Of a DNA stretch of 28,652 nt, positions 1-5,726 are shown piece after piece. Made by a program: the position numbers and the translations under genes. The stretch is from IMG/VR virus record IMGVR_UViG_3300050132_000377, positions 1 to 28,652 of that record; one strand, given 5' to 3'. Source of the DNA: a virus. Each line of letters begins with the position of its first letter. Position 1 is the stretch's first letter. The notes beneath the pieces were generated by a model. It was not told the DNA's origin and made no database searches. It saw only the letters and a list, made by a program, of their open reading frames with translations.

Positions 1-92
1 GAACAAGAAACGGCCCTGGAATCTGGATCACCCCACTGGATAAGTGGGAACCTGTAGTAATTCACGGGCCAGCGGAAAAGAGCTGTACATGA
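1..92 (+). CDS. 3' end of an upstream phage gene (partial, hypothetical)
   Basis: The reading frame starting at base 3 is open from the window edge to a TGA at 90-92 and encodes about 29 residues ending PAEKSCT. The TGA overlaps the ATG of the next small gene as ATGA, the coupling used throughout this phage, which supports the frame. The other two forward frames stop earlier, at 40-42 and 55-57. Too little is visible to assign a function. By position it would be one of the early or middle genes of a Mu-like phage. Confidence 0.45.
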   Translation, partial: TRNGPGIWITPLDKWEPVVIHGPAEKSCT

Positions 93-226
93 AGAAAGTC
101 GTCTGTTTGCAGGCCAATATCTGTGAATCAAAAACATGCCCACACAAAGAGCCACATTTACCGTCTGACTGCTGCGACCACTTTGTGGGGTTTTGTGATT
201 GTCAGATGATAGGAGACCAAGCGTGA
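89..226 (+). CDS. Small Cys-rich protein (45 aa), unknown function
   Basis: I chose the ATG at 89 rather than the in-frame ATG at 44, because 89 overlaps the upstream stop as ATGA and gives a clean start (MKKVVCLQ). The 45-residue product has seven cysteines (6, 12, 17, 28, 29, 36, 38) and His19 and His31, arranged like a small zinc-binding or disulfide-rich protein. It overlaps the next tiny gene by four bases (GTGA), so the two are probably made together. Similar small Cys-rich proteins are common in the early/middle region of Mu-like phages, and the Mu Com protein is a zinc-finger RNA binder. I see no specific similarity that would justify that name here. Confidence 0.55.
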   Translation: MKKVVCLQANICESKTCPHKEPHLPSDCCDHFVGFCDCQMIGDQA

Positions 227-342
227 AAAAGAAAATAAAAAGCAAGGAAGATTTGTACCGAATTCTCACTACTCCGGGCAGGAACCCGTGTAGTTGCGAA
301 ATTTGCAAAGCGGCATGGCAATGGAAGAGACAACAGGGCTAA
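223..342 (+). CDS. Tiny Lys-rich protein with CxCxxC motif (39 aa), unknown function
   Basis: A GTG start at 223 overlaps the previous stop (GTGA) and has a good ribosome binding site, AGGAG at 211-215, seven bases upstream. The 39-residue product begins with a very basic stretch (VKKKIKSK) and carries Cys23, Cys25 and Cys28 (CSCEIC), then a Trp/Lys/Gln-rich tail. The basic start plus Cys cluster could bind nucleic acid or metal. That is a guess from composition, and no family is recognised. Confidence 0.5.
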   Translation: MKKKIKSKEDLYRILTTPGRNPCSCEICKAAWQWKRQQG

Positions 343-391
343 CACTCAGTTCGGCAGTTTATCCGCCGTAGTTAGAGTTAGGTGGCAGGTA

Positions 392-420
392 TTGACGCAT
401 ATTCGTATGAGTGATACTCT
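392..420 (+). promoter_or_regulatory. Candidate promoter for the orphan gene at 457
   Basis: TTGACG (392-397), a 17-bp spacer and TACTCT (415-420) lie in the 114-bp gap ahead of the gene at 457. The -35 is good and the -10 is poor, so it might need an activator, as Mu middle promoters need Mor. A short inverted repeat GTAT-N5-ATAC (404-416) overlaps the spacer and -10 and could be an operator. Confidence 0.35.
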
Positions 421-456
421 CCCCCAAATTATTTAGTCCATACAATTGGAGGCAAT

Positions 457-810
457 ATGACTTTCGTAAAATTCCAGCAGTATACACCCGGCCAAGGATT
501 TAAAGTTTTACCGGATTATATATCCTGGAAGCATGGTGAAGGCGAAGGCGATCAAGACGTAATAGGGAGGCTCGGCTATACAAGATCAGATGTTCTCTTC
601 AATGAAAAGACGTGTGAAATAATTATATACGAAGTTAATGACCATAGTGATTATAAACTGAATCCTCGCTTTATTTTTGAAATCGAGCTGCCAGGACATA
701 CTGACTATATTTTTATAAAAAATATCGGGGAATTTCTTGAATTTAATCGAGAATACTTACCATCCATCGAAATATTAAACAAAAACAGTAAAGGTAACGA
801 ACTTCCATAA
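457..810 (+). CDS. AT-rich orphan gene, hypothetical protein (117 aa)
   Basis: The ATG at 457 follows a good Shine-Dalgarno (GGAGG, about 449-453). The product is 117 residues, acidic, with many aromatic residues and alternating hydrophobic stretches that suggest a small alpha/beta or beta protein. It has no signal peptide, membrane segment or helix-turn-helix that I can see. Its base composition is visibly more AT-rich than the late genes that follow (codons such as ATA, TTA, AAA, TAT dominate), and it has its own candidate promoter. It sits between the early/middle region and the lysis operon, where accessory 'moron' genes are often found. I do not recognise the family. A phage-carried host-benefit or immunity gene is possible but unproven. 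Confidence 0.75.
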   Translation: MTFVKFQQYTPGQGFKVLPDYISWKHGEGEGDQDVIGRLGYTRSDVLFNEKTCEIIIYEVNDHSDYKLNPRFIFEIELPGHTDYIFIKNIGEFLEFNREYLPSIEILNKNSKGNELP

Positions 811-821
811 GAGCATATGCG

Positions 822-850
822 TTGACATTCTAACCCCATCGCGATATAAG
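822..850 (+). promoter_or_regulatory. Sigma70-like promoter P1a (module 1), fires into terminator
   Basis: TTGACA (822-827), exactly 17 bp, then TATAAG (845-850), 11 of 12 consensus bases. The predicted start is near 857, only about 10 bases before the terminator hairpin at 866-901, so the transcript would be a terminated RNA of roughly 45 nt. The same arrangement is found at 8694 and 15128, which argues that it is selected and not chance. Confidence 0.6.
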
Positions 851-865
851 GCGACAAATTACCGC

Positions 866-901
866 AAAGCCCCTTTCCGTTCCCACGGTCTGGGGTTTTT
901 C
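866..901 (+). terminator. Intrinsic terminator T1 (module 1)
   Basis: The stem pairs CCCC (870-873) with GGGG (892-895) and CCGT (877-880) with ACGG (885-888), with a small internal loop, followed by a TTTTT run from 896. It ends transcription from upstream, including from the promoter at 822-850, immediately before the activator-type site at 903. Confidence 0.75.
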
Positions 902-902
902 T

Positions 903-947
903 TTTGAAGCGCTTCAAATAGAACCCACCCGCAGCATCCCGTACTAT
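903..947 (+). promoter_or_regulatory. Late promoter P1b with 16-bp activator palindrome (lysis/packaging operon)
   Basis: A perfect palindrome TTTGAAGCGCTTCAAA (903-918) is followed directly by TAGAAC (919-924, weak -35), 17 bp and TACTAT (942-947, -10). The palindrome centre lies 31.5 bp before the -10, i.e. about -43.5, overlapping the upstream edge of the -35. The same bases and spacing recur at 8776 and 15207. This is the layout of a class II activator-dependent promoter. In Mu, the C protein binds a dyad in the same place at its late promoters. The activator gene is not in the window. The predicted start near 954 leaves an 86-nt leader before the endolysin gene. Confidence 0.7.
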
Positions 948-979
948 CCCCGTTGTCATAGTTGTTCTCCTTTTGCATC

Positions 980-1008
980 CCGCCCCTGGTTTCGTCTCCC
1001 AGGGGCGG
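980..1008 (+). promoter_or_regulatory. GC-rich hairpin in the leader of the lysis operon
   Basis: A 10-bp perfect stem pairs 980-989 (CCGCCCCTGG) with 999-1008 (CCAGGGGCGG) around a 9-base loop. It lies in the predicted 5' leader between the late promoter (start about 954) and the endolysin ATG at 1040. No T-run follows, so it is not a normal terminator. It could stabilise the mRNA, pause polymerase or tune lysis expression. Confidence 0.5.
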
Positions 1009-1039
1009 ACACCTTAACCTCTACCCCCAGGGAGCCCCC

Positions 1040-1660
1040 ATGGCCGAATTTGAACCAGCATACCTGAAAACAACCGCCACCGAGGGTGGCTATGCCAACG
1101 ATCCCCACGACCGCGGCGGCGAAACCTACAAGGGCGTTTCCCGCATCAACTGGCCGAAATGGGGCGGCTGGAAGTACATCGACGGCGCCAAGGGTGGCCT
1201 GCTCAATCAGCCGGCCTTCGGTTCCCACGAGTATTACAACTGGACAAAGGTACTGAACAACCAACTGGCAAACGTCAACGCCCTGCAAGTGCTGGTTGCC
1301 GCGTTCTATCAGTTAAATTTCTGGAAGCGGCTGGGCGAAATTAGCGATCAGGCGCTGGCCTCATTCATCTACGACAAGGATGTCAATACCGGCTCCATGG
1401 GTTCGCGCTGGCTGCAAGAGGCGGTAGTAGTTACCGTTGACGGGCAGATCGGCCCCAAGACTATTGCCGCCGTCAACAGTTCTAATGCTTTTGTATTACT
1501 GGAGCGAATAAAGACCCTGGCGGTAGATTACTATCTGACTCTCGCGCAGAAACCTGGACAATCAGGTTTCTGGAAATCATGGATAGGCAGAGTCGATTTA
1601 TCACCGGCAAAACTGGCCCAGGCAAACTCTCGCGCTCTGGAATTAGGCATACTCGCATGA
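1040..1660 (+). CDS. Endolysin, glycoside hydrolase family 108-type muramidase (206 aa)
   Basis: Cleaves cell-wall peptidoglycan at lysis. The start at 1040 (MAEFEPAY) fits the GH108 family beginning. The longer frame from 962 begins inside the leader and lacks family sequence. The signature EGGYxNDPxDRGGxTYKG is at residues 15-32, with Glu15 the expected catalytic acid. The C-terminal half (about 95-206) resembles the peptidoglycan-binding domain usually fused to this family, including VDGQIGPKT. There is no signal peptide or anchor, so it should need a holin to reach the wall. It is the first gene of late operon 1, and its stop overlaps the next start (ATGA). GGGAG at 1030-1034 is the ribosome binding site. 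Length is normal for Mu-like phage muramidases. Confidence 0.9.
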   Translation: MAEFEPAYLKTTATEGGYANDPHDRGGETYKGVSRINWPKWGGWKYIDGAKGGLLNQPAFGSHEYYNWTKVLNNQLANVNALQVLVAAFYQLNFWKRLGEISDQALASFIYDKDVNTGSMGSRWLQEAVVVTVDGQIGPKTIAAVNSSNAFVLLERIKTLAVDYYLTLAQKPGQSGFWKSWIGRVDLSPAKLAQANSRALELGILA

Positions 1661-2031
1661 CGCCGCAACTCTTTGCCCCGGCCAGCTACAACGAAGCATC
1701 TCCAGAGGTCCGGGCGGCCGTCAATGGCTGCGGCACGGCTGGCTGGAAGGGCGACCTTGTTCCGGATACCATCTGGGGGCTCTGCATCACCCCGTCGTGC
1801 AACCGTCATGACTGGATGTATACCTGCGGCTCCACTCTGGCCGACAAGAACGAGGCTGACCGGGTGTTCTTCAATAATATGCTCCGGCAGATCGATGCGG
1901 CCGGTGGCTTGTGGATAATCAAGAGACTGCGCCGTAATCGGGCCTGGGAATATTTTGAAGCGGTGGACCACTTCGGTGGGCCCGCCTTTTGGGATGGTAA
2001 AAATCCGGCAGTAAATCTATCAGCAGCATAA
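1657..2031 (+). CDS. Phospholipase A2-like protein in the lysis cassette (124 aa)
   Basis: The start ATG at 1657 overlaps the endolysin stop (ATGA). The product carries CNRHDWMYTCG at residues 48-58, which resembles the catalytic C-x-x-H-D-x-x-Y core of secreted and bacterial phospholipases A2, with His51 and Asp52 as the dyad. EADRVFFNNM at 66-75 resembles the second conserved Asp helix. Cys25, 43, 48 and 57 could form disulfides, and the Gly-rich stretch around 24-33 could be a calcium loop. No signal peptide is visible. If active it would hydrolyse membrane phospholipid at lysis, perhaps helping with outer-membrane disruption, since I see no obvious spanin pair. The gene itself is certain. 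The function is inferred from short motifs only. Confidence 0.65.
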   Translation: MTPQLFAPASYNEASPEVRAAVNGCGTAGWKGDLVPDTIWGLCITPSCNRHDWMYTCGSTLADKNEADRVFFNNMLRQIDAAGGLWIIKRLRRNRAWEYFEAVDHFGGPAFWDGKNPAVNLSAA

Positions 2032-2042
2032 AGGAGTCGGCC

Positions 2043-2483
2043 ATGTTCAGCAAACTAGCAGCGTTCTTCAAGGGATTTTTTCACAATGTGGCAGCAGATC
2101 CGGCGTCATCCGTCAAGGGTGTAGTCCAGCTGGGTGCTGCTGCAGCAGTAGGTTACGGGATGGCGACCGGCATAGTGCCCATTCCTGTCGGCGCTCCGAT
2201 GGCGGCATCATTCGCCACGTCCGGTATCCATGCCCTGGGGACAAACAGTGCCACCGGCGTGGAAGCGCCTGCGGCGCTCAAAACCGAGGCGGCGATTGAG
2301 ACCGTAACGGGCCTTGTGCCTAACGTCCTGTCGGTTGTGGACCAGGTAAGCGCGATCAAAGCCGAAGCGGATGCCGGTCAAAAGAAGATCGACATCTACC
2401 AGGCCGTTGCTACGGCGCTGGCGCAGATCGTCCCGCCGCCTGCTCCGGTTGCTCAAGTAGCGGCCCCGATAGCCGGTAGCTGA
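2043..2483 (+). CDS. Holin-like or membrane-associated small protein (146 aa)
   Basis: The gene follows a good ribosome binding site (AAGGAG at 2031-2036) in the lysis cassette. The N-terminus (1-18) is amphipathic and Phe-rich. Residues about 24-62 are Gly/Ala/Val-rich and could form one or two membrane-spanning helices. The remainder is an Ala-rich helix ending in a Pro/Ala tail. Position next to endolysin and a hydrophobic segment make a holin plausible, but the segment is weak and no holin family is recognised. It could instead be a structural or lysis accessory protein. Confidence 0.6.
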   Translation: MFSKLAAFFKGFFHNVAADPASSVKGVVQLGAAAAVGYGMATGIVPIPVGAPMAASFATSGIHALGTNSATGVEAPAALKTEAAIETVTGLVPNVLSVVDQVSAIKAEADAGQKKIDIYQAVATALAQIVPPPAPVAQVAAPIAGS

Positions 2484-2497
2484 GCGGAGTCGTAGCT

Positions 2498-2710
2498 ATG
2501 GACGACATGGACCAGGTCCAGCCGAATATCGATGCCTTTCAAGCCTTCGCCCTGGACCAACAGCAGCGCCATCGCGAACCGGATAACAATACCGGTACCG
2601 ACTGTACCGACTGCTATGAAGAAATACCGCTCAAGCGGCGGCTGGCCAAACCCGGCTGCCGCCGTTGCATAACATGCCAGGAAACATTTGAAATGGAGGC
2701 CACCGTATGA
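2498..2710 (+). CDS. TraR/DksA C4-type zinc-finger protein (70 aa)
   Basis: A small protein with an acidic, helical N-terminus (MDDMDQVQPNIDAFQ) and a C-terminal C4 zinc finger: CTDC at about 36-39, then CRRCITC at about 54-60, the pattern of the TraR/DksA family that enters the RNA polymerase secondary channel. Mu-like phages regularly carry such a short version in this position. It may tune host or phage transcription without ppGpp. The SD is GGAG at 2486-2489. The stop overlaps the next ATG (ATGA at 2707). Confidence 0.85.
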   Translation: MDDMDQVQPNIDAFQAFALDQQQRHREPDNNTGTDCTDCYEEIPLKRRLAKPGCRRCITCQETFEMEATV

Positions 2711-3219
2711 CACCTGACTATTCCGCACTGCAATTCTGGGTGATCATCATCAACTCCCTGATCACCGCGATCTTCGCCGGCTACTCCTGGTGGTGCAATC
2801 GGGAAAAAGTTACCAACCGCCGCTTCACCACCCTGGAAAGCCAGGTCAAGGACATGGTCGGCAAGCCCGAACTGTCCAAAATCAAGGAAGCTCGGGATCT
2901 GGAACTGGCCGGAGTCAGGAAGTCGCTCGACAATATCCCTCTGTGCTGTCAGGGCCATGCCACGATGGAGAAACGCTTGACTGGCCACAGCGACCGGTTG
3001 GGCCAGCACAAGGAACTGATCGTCAAGATCGAGGCGGAGTTCAAGGCTATGCCCAAAAAACATGACCTGGACGCCGTCTACGAGCGGGTCAATCAGTGTA
3101 ATACCCAGATGTCCGACCTGCGCAGCGAGGTTGGCAAGATCGCCGGCGCCATGCCGGGTCTCACCCATATCACCGAAATGATGAACGAGTTTCTGCTGCG
3201 CCAGGGAGGGAAAAACTAA
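2707..3219 (+). CDS. Mu gp25-like DUF2730 membrane/coiled-coil protein (170 aa)
   Basis: One N-terminal transmembrane helix (about residues 8-27, FWVIIINSLITAIFAGY) is followed by a charged, heptad-like region to residue 165, the layout of the DUF2730 family found between lysis and terminase genes of Mu-like phages. Its exact role is unknown. A membrane-anchored coiled coil in a lysis region could be a lysis accessory. It starts at an ATGA overlap and ends in TAATG with the next gene, so all three are translationally coupled. Cys78, Cys79 and Cys132 are visible in the soluble part. Confidence 0.8.
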   Translation: MTPDYSALQFWVIIINSLITAIFAGYSWWCNREKVTNRRFTTLESQVKDMVGKPELSKIKEARDLELAGVRKSLDNIPLCCQGHATMEKRLTGHSDRLGQHKELIVKIEAEFKAMPKKHDLDAVYERVNQCNTQMSDLRSEVGKIAGAMPGLTHITEMMNEFLLRQGGKN

Positions 3220-3524
3220 TGGGCAACTTTGCCGATGTAATAACCGCCGATATCCGCCTGGTCCTTATGCGCTTCCTGATGGAAAGCGACGGTGATTACC
3301 GCCTCAACTCCTCCATCCTGCACAAGTTGCTGGACATGAAAGCCGGTTACACTACACCCCGCGATAAGATGATCACCGAACTGAACTGGCTCAAAGAGCA
3401 GGGCTACATCACCCTGGAAGAGTCAGGCAATATCTTCATCGCCACCCTCACCCAGCGCGGCCTCGATGTCGCCTCCGGCTCGGCCCGAGTTCCTGGTGTC
3501 GCCCGTCCCAGCCCAAGGAACTGA
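3219..3524 (+). CDS. Mu gp26-like winged-helix phage protein (101 aa)
   Basis: The protein looks like an ArsR-type winged helix: helix pairs at 6-40, a putative recognition helix around 48-65 (TPRDKMITELNWLKEQG) and a beta wing at 66-83, followed by TLTQRGLDVASG. Proteins of this length, ending in VPGVARPSP, are typical between DUF2730 and DUF3486 genes in Mu-like phages. It could bind DNA for packaging or transcription. The function is not established. The start overlaps the upstream stop (TAATG). Confidence 0.8.
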   Translation: MGNFADVITADIRLVLMRFLMESDGDYRLNSSILHKLLDMKAGYTTPRDKMITELNWLKEQGYITLEESGNIFIATLTQRGLDVASGSARVPGVARPSPRN

Positions 3525-3525
3525 T

Positions 3526-4092
3526 ATGCCGAAGCCCTCCACCATCGATATACTGCCTCCCGAAATAAAGGCCCAGCTGCAGGCATGGCTCCAGGACCCC
3601 CGCATCACCCAGCTGGAGGCGACCGAGCGTGCCAACAGTCTGCTGGAGCTTGCAGGCCACCCGGAGCGGGTCACCAAATCAGCCGTCAACCGCTATGCCG
3701 TGCGCATGGAGGAGGTCGGTGCCAAACTGCGCCAGAGCCGCGAAACGGCCGCGATGTACATCGCCCAGGTCGGCGCAGCGCCCCAGGGTCAGACCGGACT
3801 GCTGATCAATGAAATGCTCCGTTCAATGGCTTTTGAACTCTCCTTAAAGATGCAGGAAGCCGACGCCGAAGATCCGGAGTCGATGTCCGCCACCATCAGC
3901 CAGCTCAAGAACCTCGCCCTCACCATGCAGCGACTGGAGCAGTCCGCCACGATCAACGTTAAGCGTGAGGGCGATATTCGCAAGCTGGCGCTCTCCGATG
4001 CCGCCAACGCAGTCGAGAAGGCCGCCGTACAGCAGGGCATGAATGCCGATCAGGCCGCCTTCTGGCGCCAGCAGGTTCTGGGGGTTCAGTGA
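3526..4092 (+). CDS. Mu gp27-like DUF3486 protein, probable small terminase component (188 aa)
   Basis: I chose the ATG at 3526 (MPKPSTIDILPPEI), preceded by AAGGA and directly after the previous stop. The longer frame from 3466 would run back into the upstream gene. The N-terminal 65 residues include a helix-turn-helix-like region (LLELAGHPERVTKSAVNRYAV), and the rest is helical. This family sits directly before the large terminase in Mu-like phages and is thought to be the DNA-recognition part of the packaging motor. That role is by family and position. The stop overlaps the terminase GTG start. Confidence 0.85.
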   Translation: MPKPSTIDILPPEIKAQLQAWLQDPRITQLEATERANSLLELAGHPERVTKSAVNRYAVRMEEVGAKLRQSRETAAMYIAQVGAAPQGQTGLLINEMLRSMAFELSLKMQEADAEDPESMSATISQLKNLALTMQRLEQSATINVKREGDIRKLALSDAANAVEKAAVQQGMNADQAAFWRQQVLGVQ

Positions 4093-5726
4093 GTACTCCC
4101 GGCGATGTCATACGGATCCTCGATCCGGCCGAACTGCCAGCCAGCGTCCGCGAAATCCCCGAGGGGATAGACCCGCTAGCCGAGGGCGTGTTGATGCTGC
4201 ATCAGCGCCAATGGATCAAACAGCTCCACGAGTTCGATCTCAACATTTCCGAAAAGGGGCGCCGTACCGGCATCACCTATGCCACCGCCCTGGATGACTC
4301 CATCACCGCGTCAACCTCTCGCAAGGCGGGCGGCGATAATATCTACTATGTCGGCGACACCAAGGAGAAGGGACTCGAATTTATCGGTTACTGCGCGTCG
4401 ATGGCCAAGATCATGGCCATGGCCATGGCCGACGGCTGGAACGGTATCGAGGTATTCCTCTTCGAAGATCAACAGGAAGATGGCTCAAGCAAACAGATCA
4501 CCAGCTACCGTATCCGCTTCGCCTCCGGCTTCCAGATCGTGGCGCTCTCTTCCAACCCGGCTAACATTCGCGGCCTCCAGGGGATAGTCAATATCGATGA
4601 GGCCGCCTTCCACAAAAATGTCCAGTCCGTAATTGATGCCTGCCTGGCGCTCCTGATCTGGGGCGGCAAGATCCGCATCATCTCCACCCACAACGGCATG
4701 AAGAACGCCTTTAACCAGCTGATTCGCGACGCCCGCGCCGGTCTCAACGGCTTCAAGGTTTTCCACTGCACCTTTGATGATGCCGTGGCCAACGGCCTCT
4801 ATGAGCGCGTCTGTATGGTCAAGAGCTGGGAGCCGACCGCCGAAGGGAAAGCGCGCTGGTATGCCGGCATCATCAAGGGCTACGGCAGCAACATGGCGGC
4901 CAAGAAAGAAGAGCTGGACGCCATCCCCCGCGAGGGCTCCGGCGTGGCCATCCCCGGCGTGCTGATCGAGCAGTGCATGAAAGAGGTGCGGCCGATGCTG
5001 CGCCTGGCACTGGAGAGCGACTTCGTGCCAAAGGCCATACCCTACCGCGACTCCTGGGTTGCCGAGTGGATCAGGATCAACGTCAATCCGGCCCTCGATA
5101 CCCTCGATAAAACCAGAGCGCACAGCTTCGGCAGTGACTACGCCCGTTACGGCGATTTTGCCGTCTTTAACCCGATGACTATCGAACAGGATCTGCGCCG
5201 CCGGGTGCCATTCTTTCTGGAGATGAAGAACGTCCCGACCCGCCATCAAAAGCAGATCCTCTGGCACATCATCGACCATCTGCCTAAGTTCAGGAATGGC
5301 GCGATGGATGCCACCGGCAACGGTTATGGTCTGGCCGAGTCAACCGCCGACAAGTACGGCCGACCACGCATTATCGAGGTAATGCTCAGCGACTCCTGGT
5401 ACCGCGAGAACATGACCCCCTTCCAGCAGGCGTTTGAAGATCAGATGTTCGATATCCCCAGGGATGCCGATATCCTTAACGATCTGCGCGCTCTGGAGAT
5501 GATCGACGGCATCATCAAACTGCCAAGTCTACGCATTCAGGACACCAAGGACGCCGAGTTCAAACGTCACGGCGATGGCGCTATCTCGCTGACCCTGGCG
5601 CATTATGCCACCCGGCAGGATGTAGCACCCATCGAATATCAATCAACCGGCCAGGTCAGACTAATGACCGGCTACAGCGACTATGTCGGCGGATACGGCG
5701 GCCGACGCGACACAGCGGGGTTTTAA
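4089..5726 (+). CDS. Terminase large subunit, Mu gp28-like (545 aa)
   Basis: ATP-driven DNA packaging motor with a headful nuclease. A GTG start at 4089 overlaps the upstream stop (GTGA). The ATPase half shows a deviant Walker A at about 55-63 (EKGRRTGIT), Walker B IVNIDEA ending at Asp170-Glu171, and a coupling motif ISTHNG around 198-203. The C-terminal RNase H-like nuclease shows Asp350 (FGSDYARYGDFA) and Asp407 (GAMDATGNG), with a further acidic HGDGA motif near residue 508. Length and order agree with Mu gp28. It acts with the portal (next gene) at the prohead vertex and, in a transposable phage, cuts packaged DNA out of flanking host sequence. Confidence 0.95.
   Translation: MSTPGDVIRILDPAELPASVREIPEGIDPLAEGVLMLHQRQWIKQLHEFDLNISEKGRRTGITYATALDDSITASTSRKAGGDNIYYVGDTKEKGLEFIGYCASMAKIMAMAMADGWNGIEVFLFEDQQEDGSSKQITSYRIRFASGFQIVALSSNPANIRGLQGIVNIDEAAFHKNVQSVIDACLALLIWGGKIRIISTHNGMKNAFNQLIRDARAGLNGFKVFHCTFDDAVANGLYERVCMVKSWEPTAEGKARWYAGIIKGYGSNMAAKKEELDAIPREGSGVAIPGVLIEQCMKEVRPMLRLALESDFVPKAIPYRDSWVAEWIRINVNPALDTLDKTRAHSFGSDYARYGDFAVFNPMTIEQDLRRRVPFFLEMKNVPTRHQKQILWHIIDHLPKFRNGAMDATGNGYGLAESTADKYGRPRIIEVMLSDSWYRENMTPFQQAFEDQMFDIPRDADILNDLRALEMIDGIIKLPSLRIQDTKDAEFKRHGDGAISLTLAHYATRQDVAPIEYQSTGQVRLMTGYSDYVGGYGGRRDTAGF

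Noticed and set aside
44-226. Longer 60-residue version of the first small Cys-rich ORF
   Set aside because: The ATG at 89 overlaps the upstream stop (ATGA) and gives the conserved-looking start; the first 15 residues overlap the preceding gene.
962-1660. Endolysin starting at 962
   Set aside because: The first 26 residues are translated from the leader hairpin region; GH108 similarity begins at 1040, which has an SD.
4409-4431. CCATGG-type tandem repeat in the terminase gene
   Set aside because: Three Met-Ala codon pairs in a conserved helix; no sign of regulatory or mobile repeat.
4485-5279. 264-residue minus-strand ORF in the terminase gene
   Set aside because: Antisense shadow of a GC-rich, clearly conserved terminase; no SD or family resemblance. 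The 315-residue shadow in the sheath gene is rejected for the same reason.
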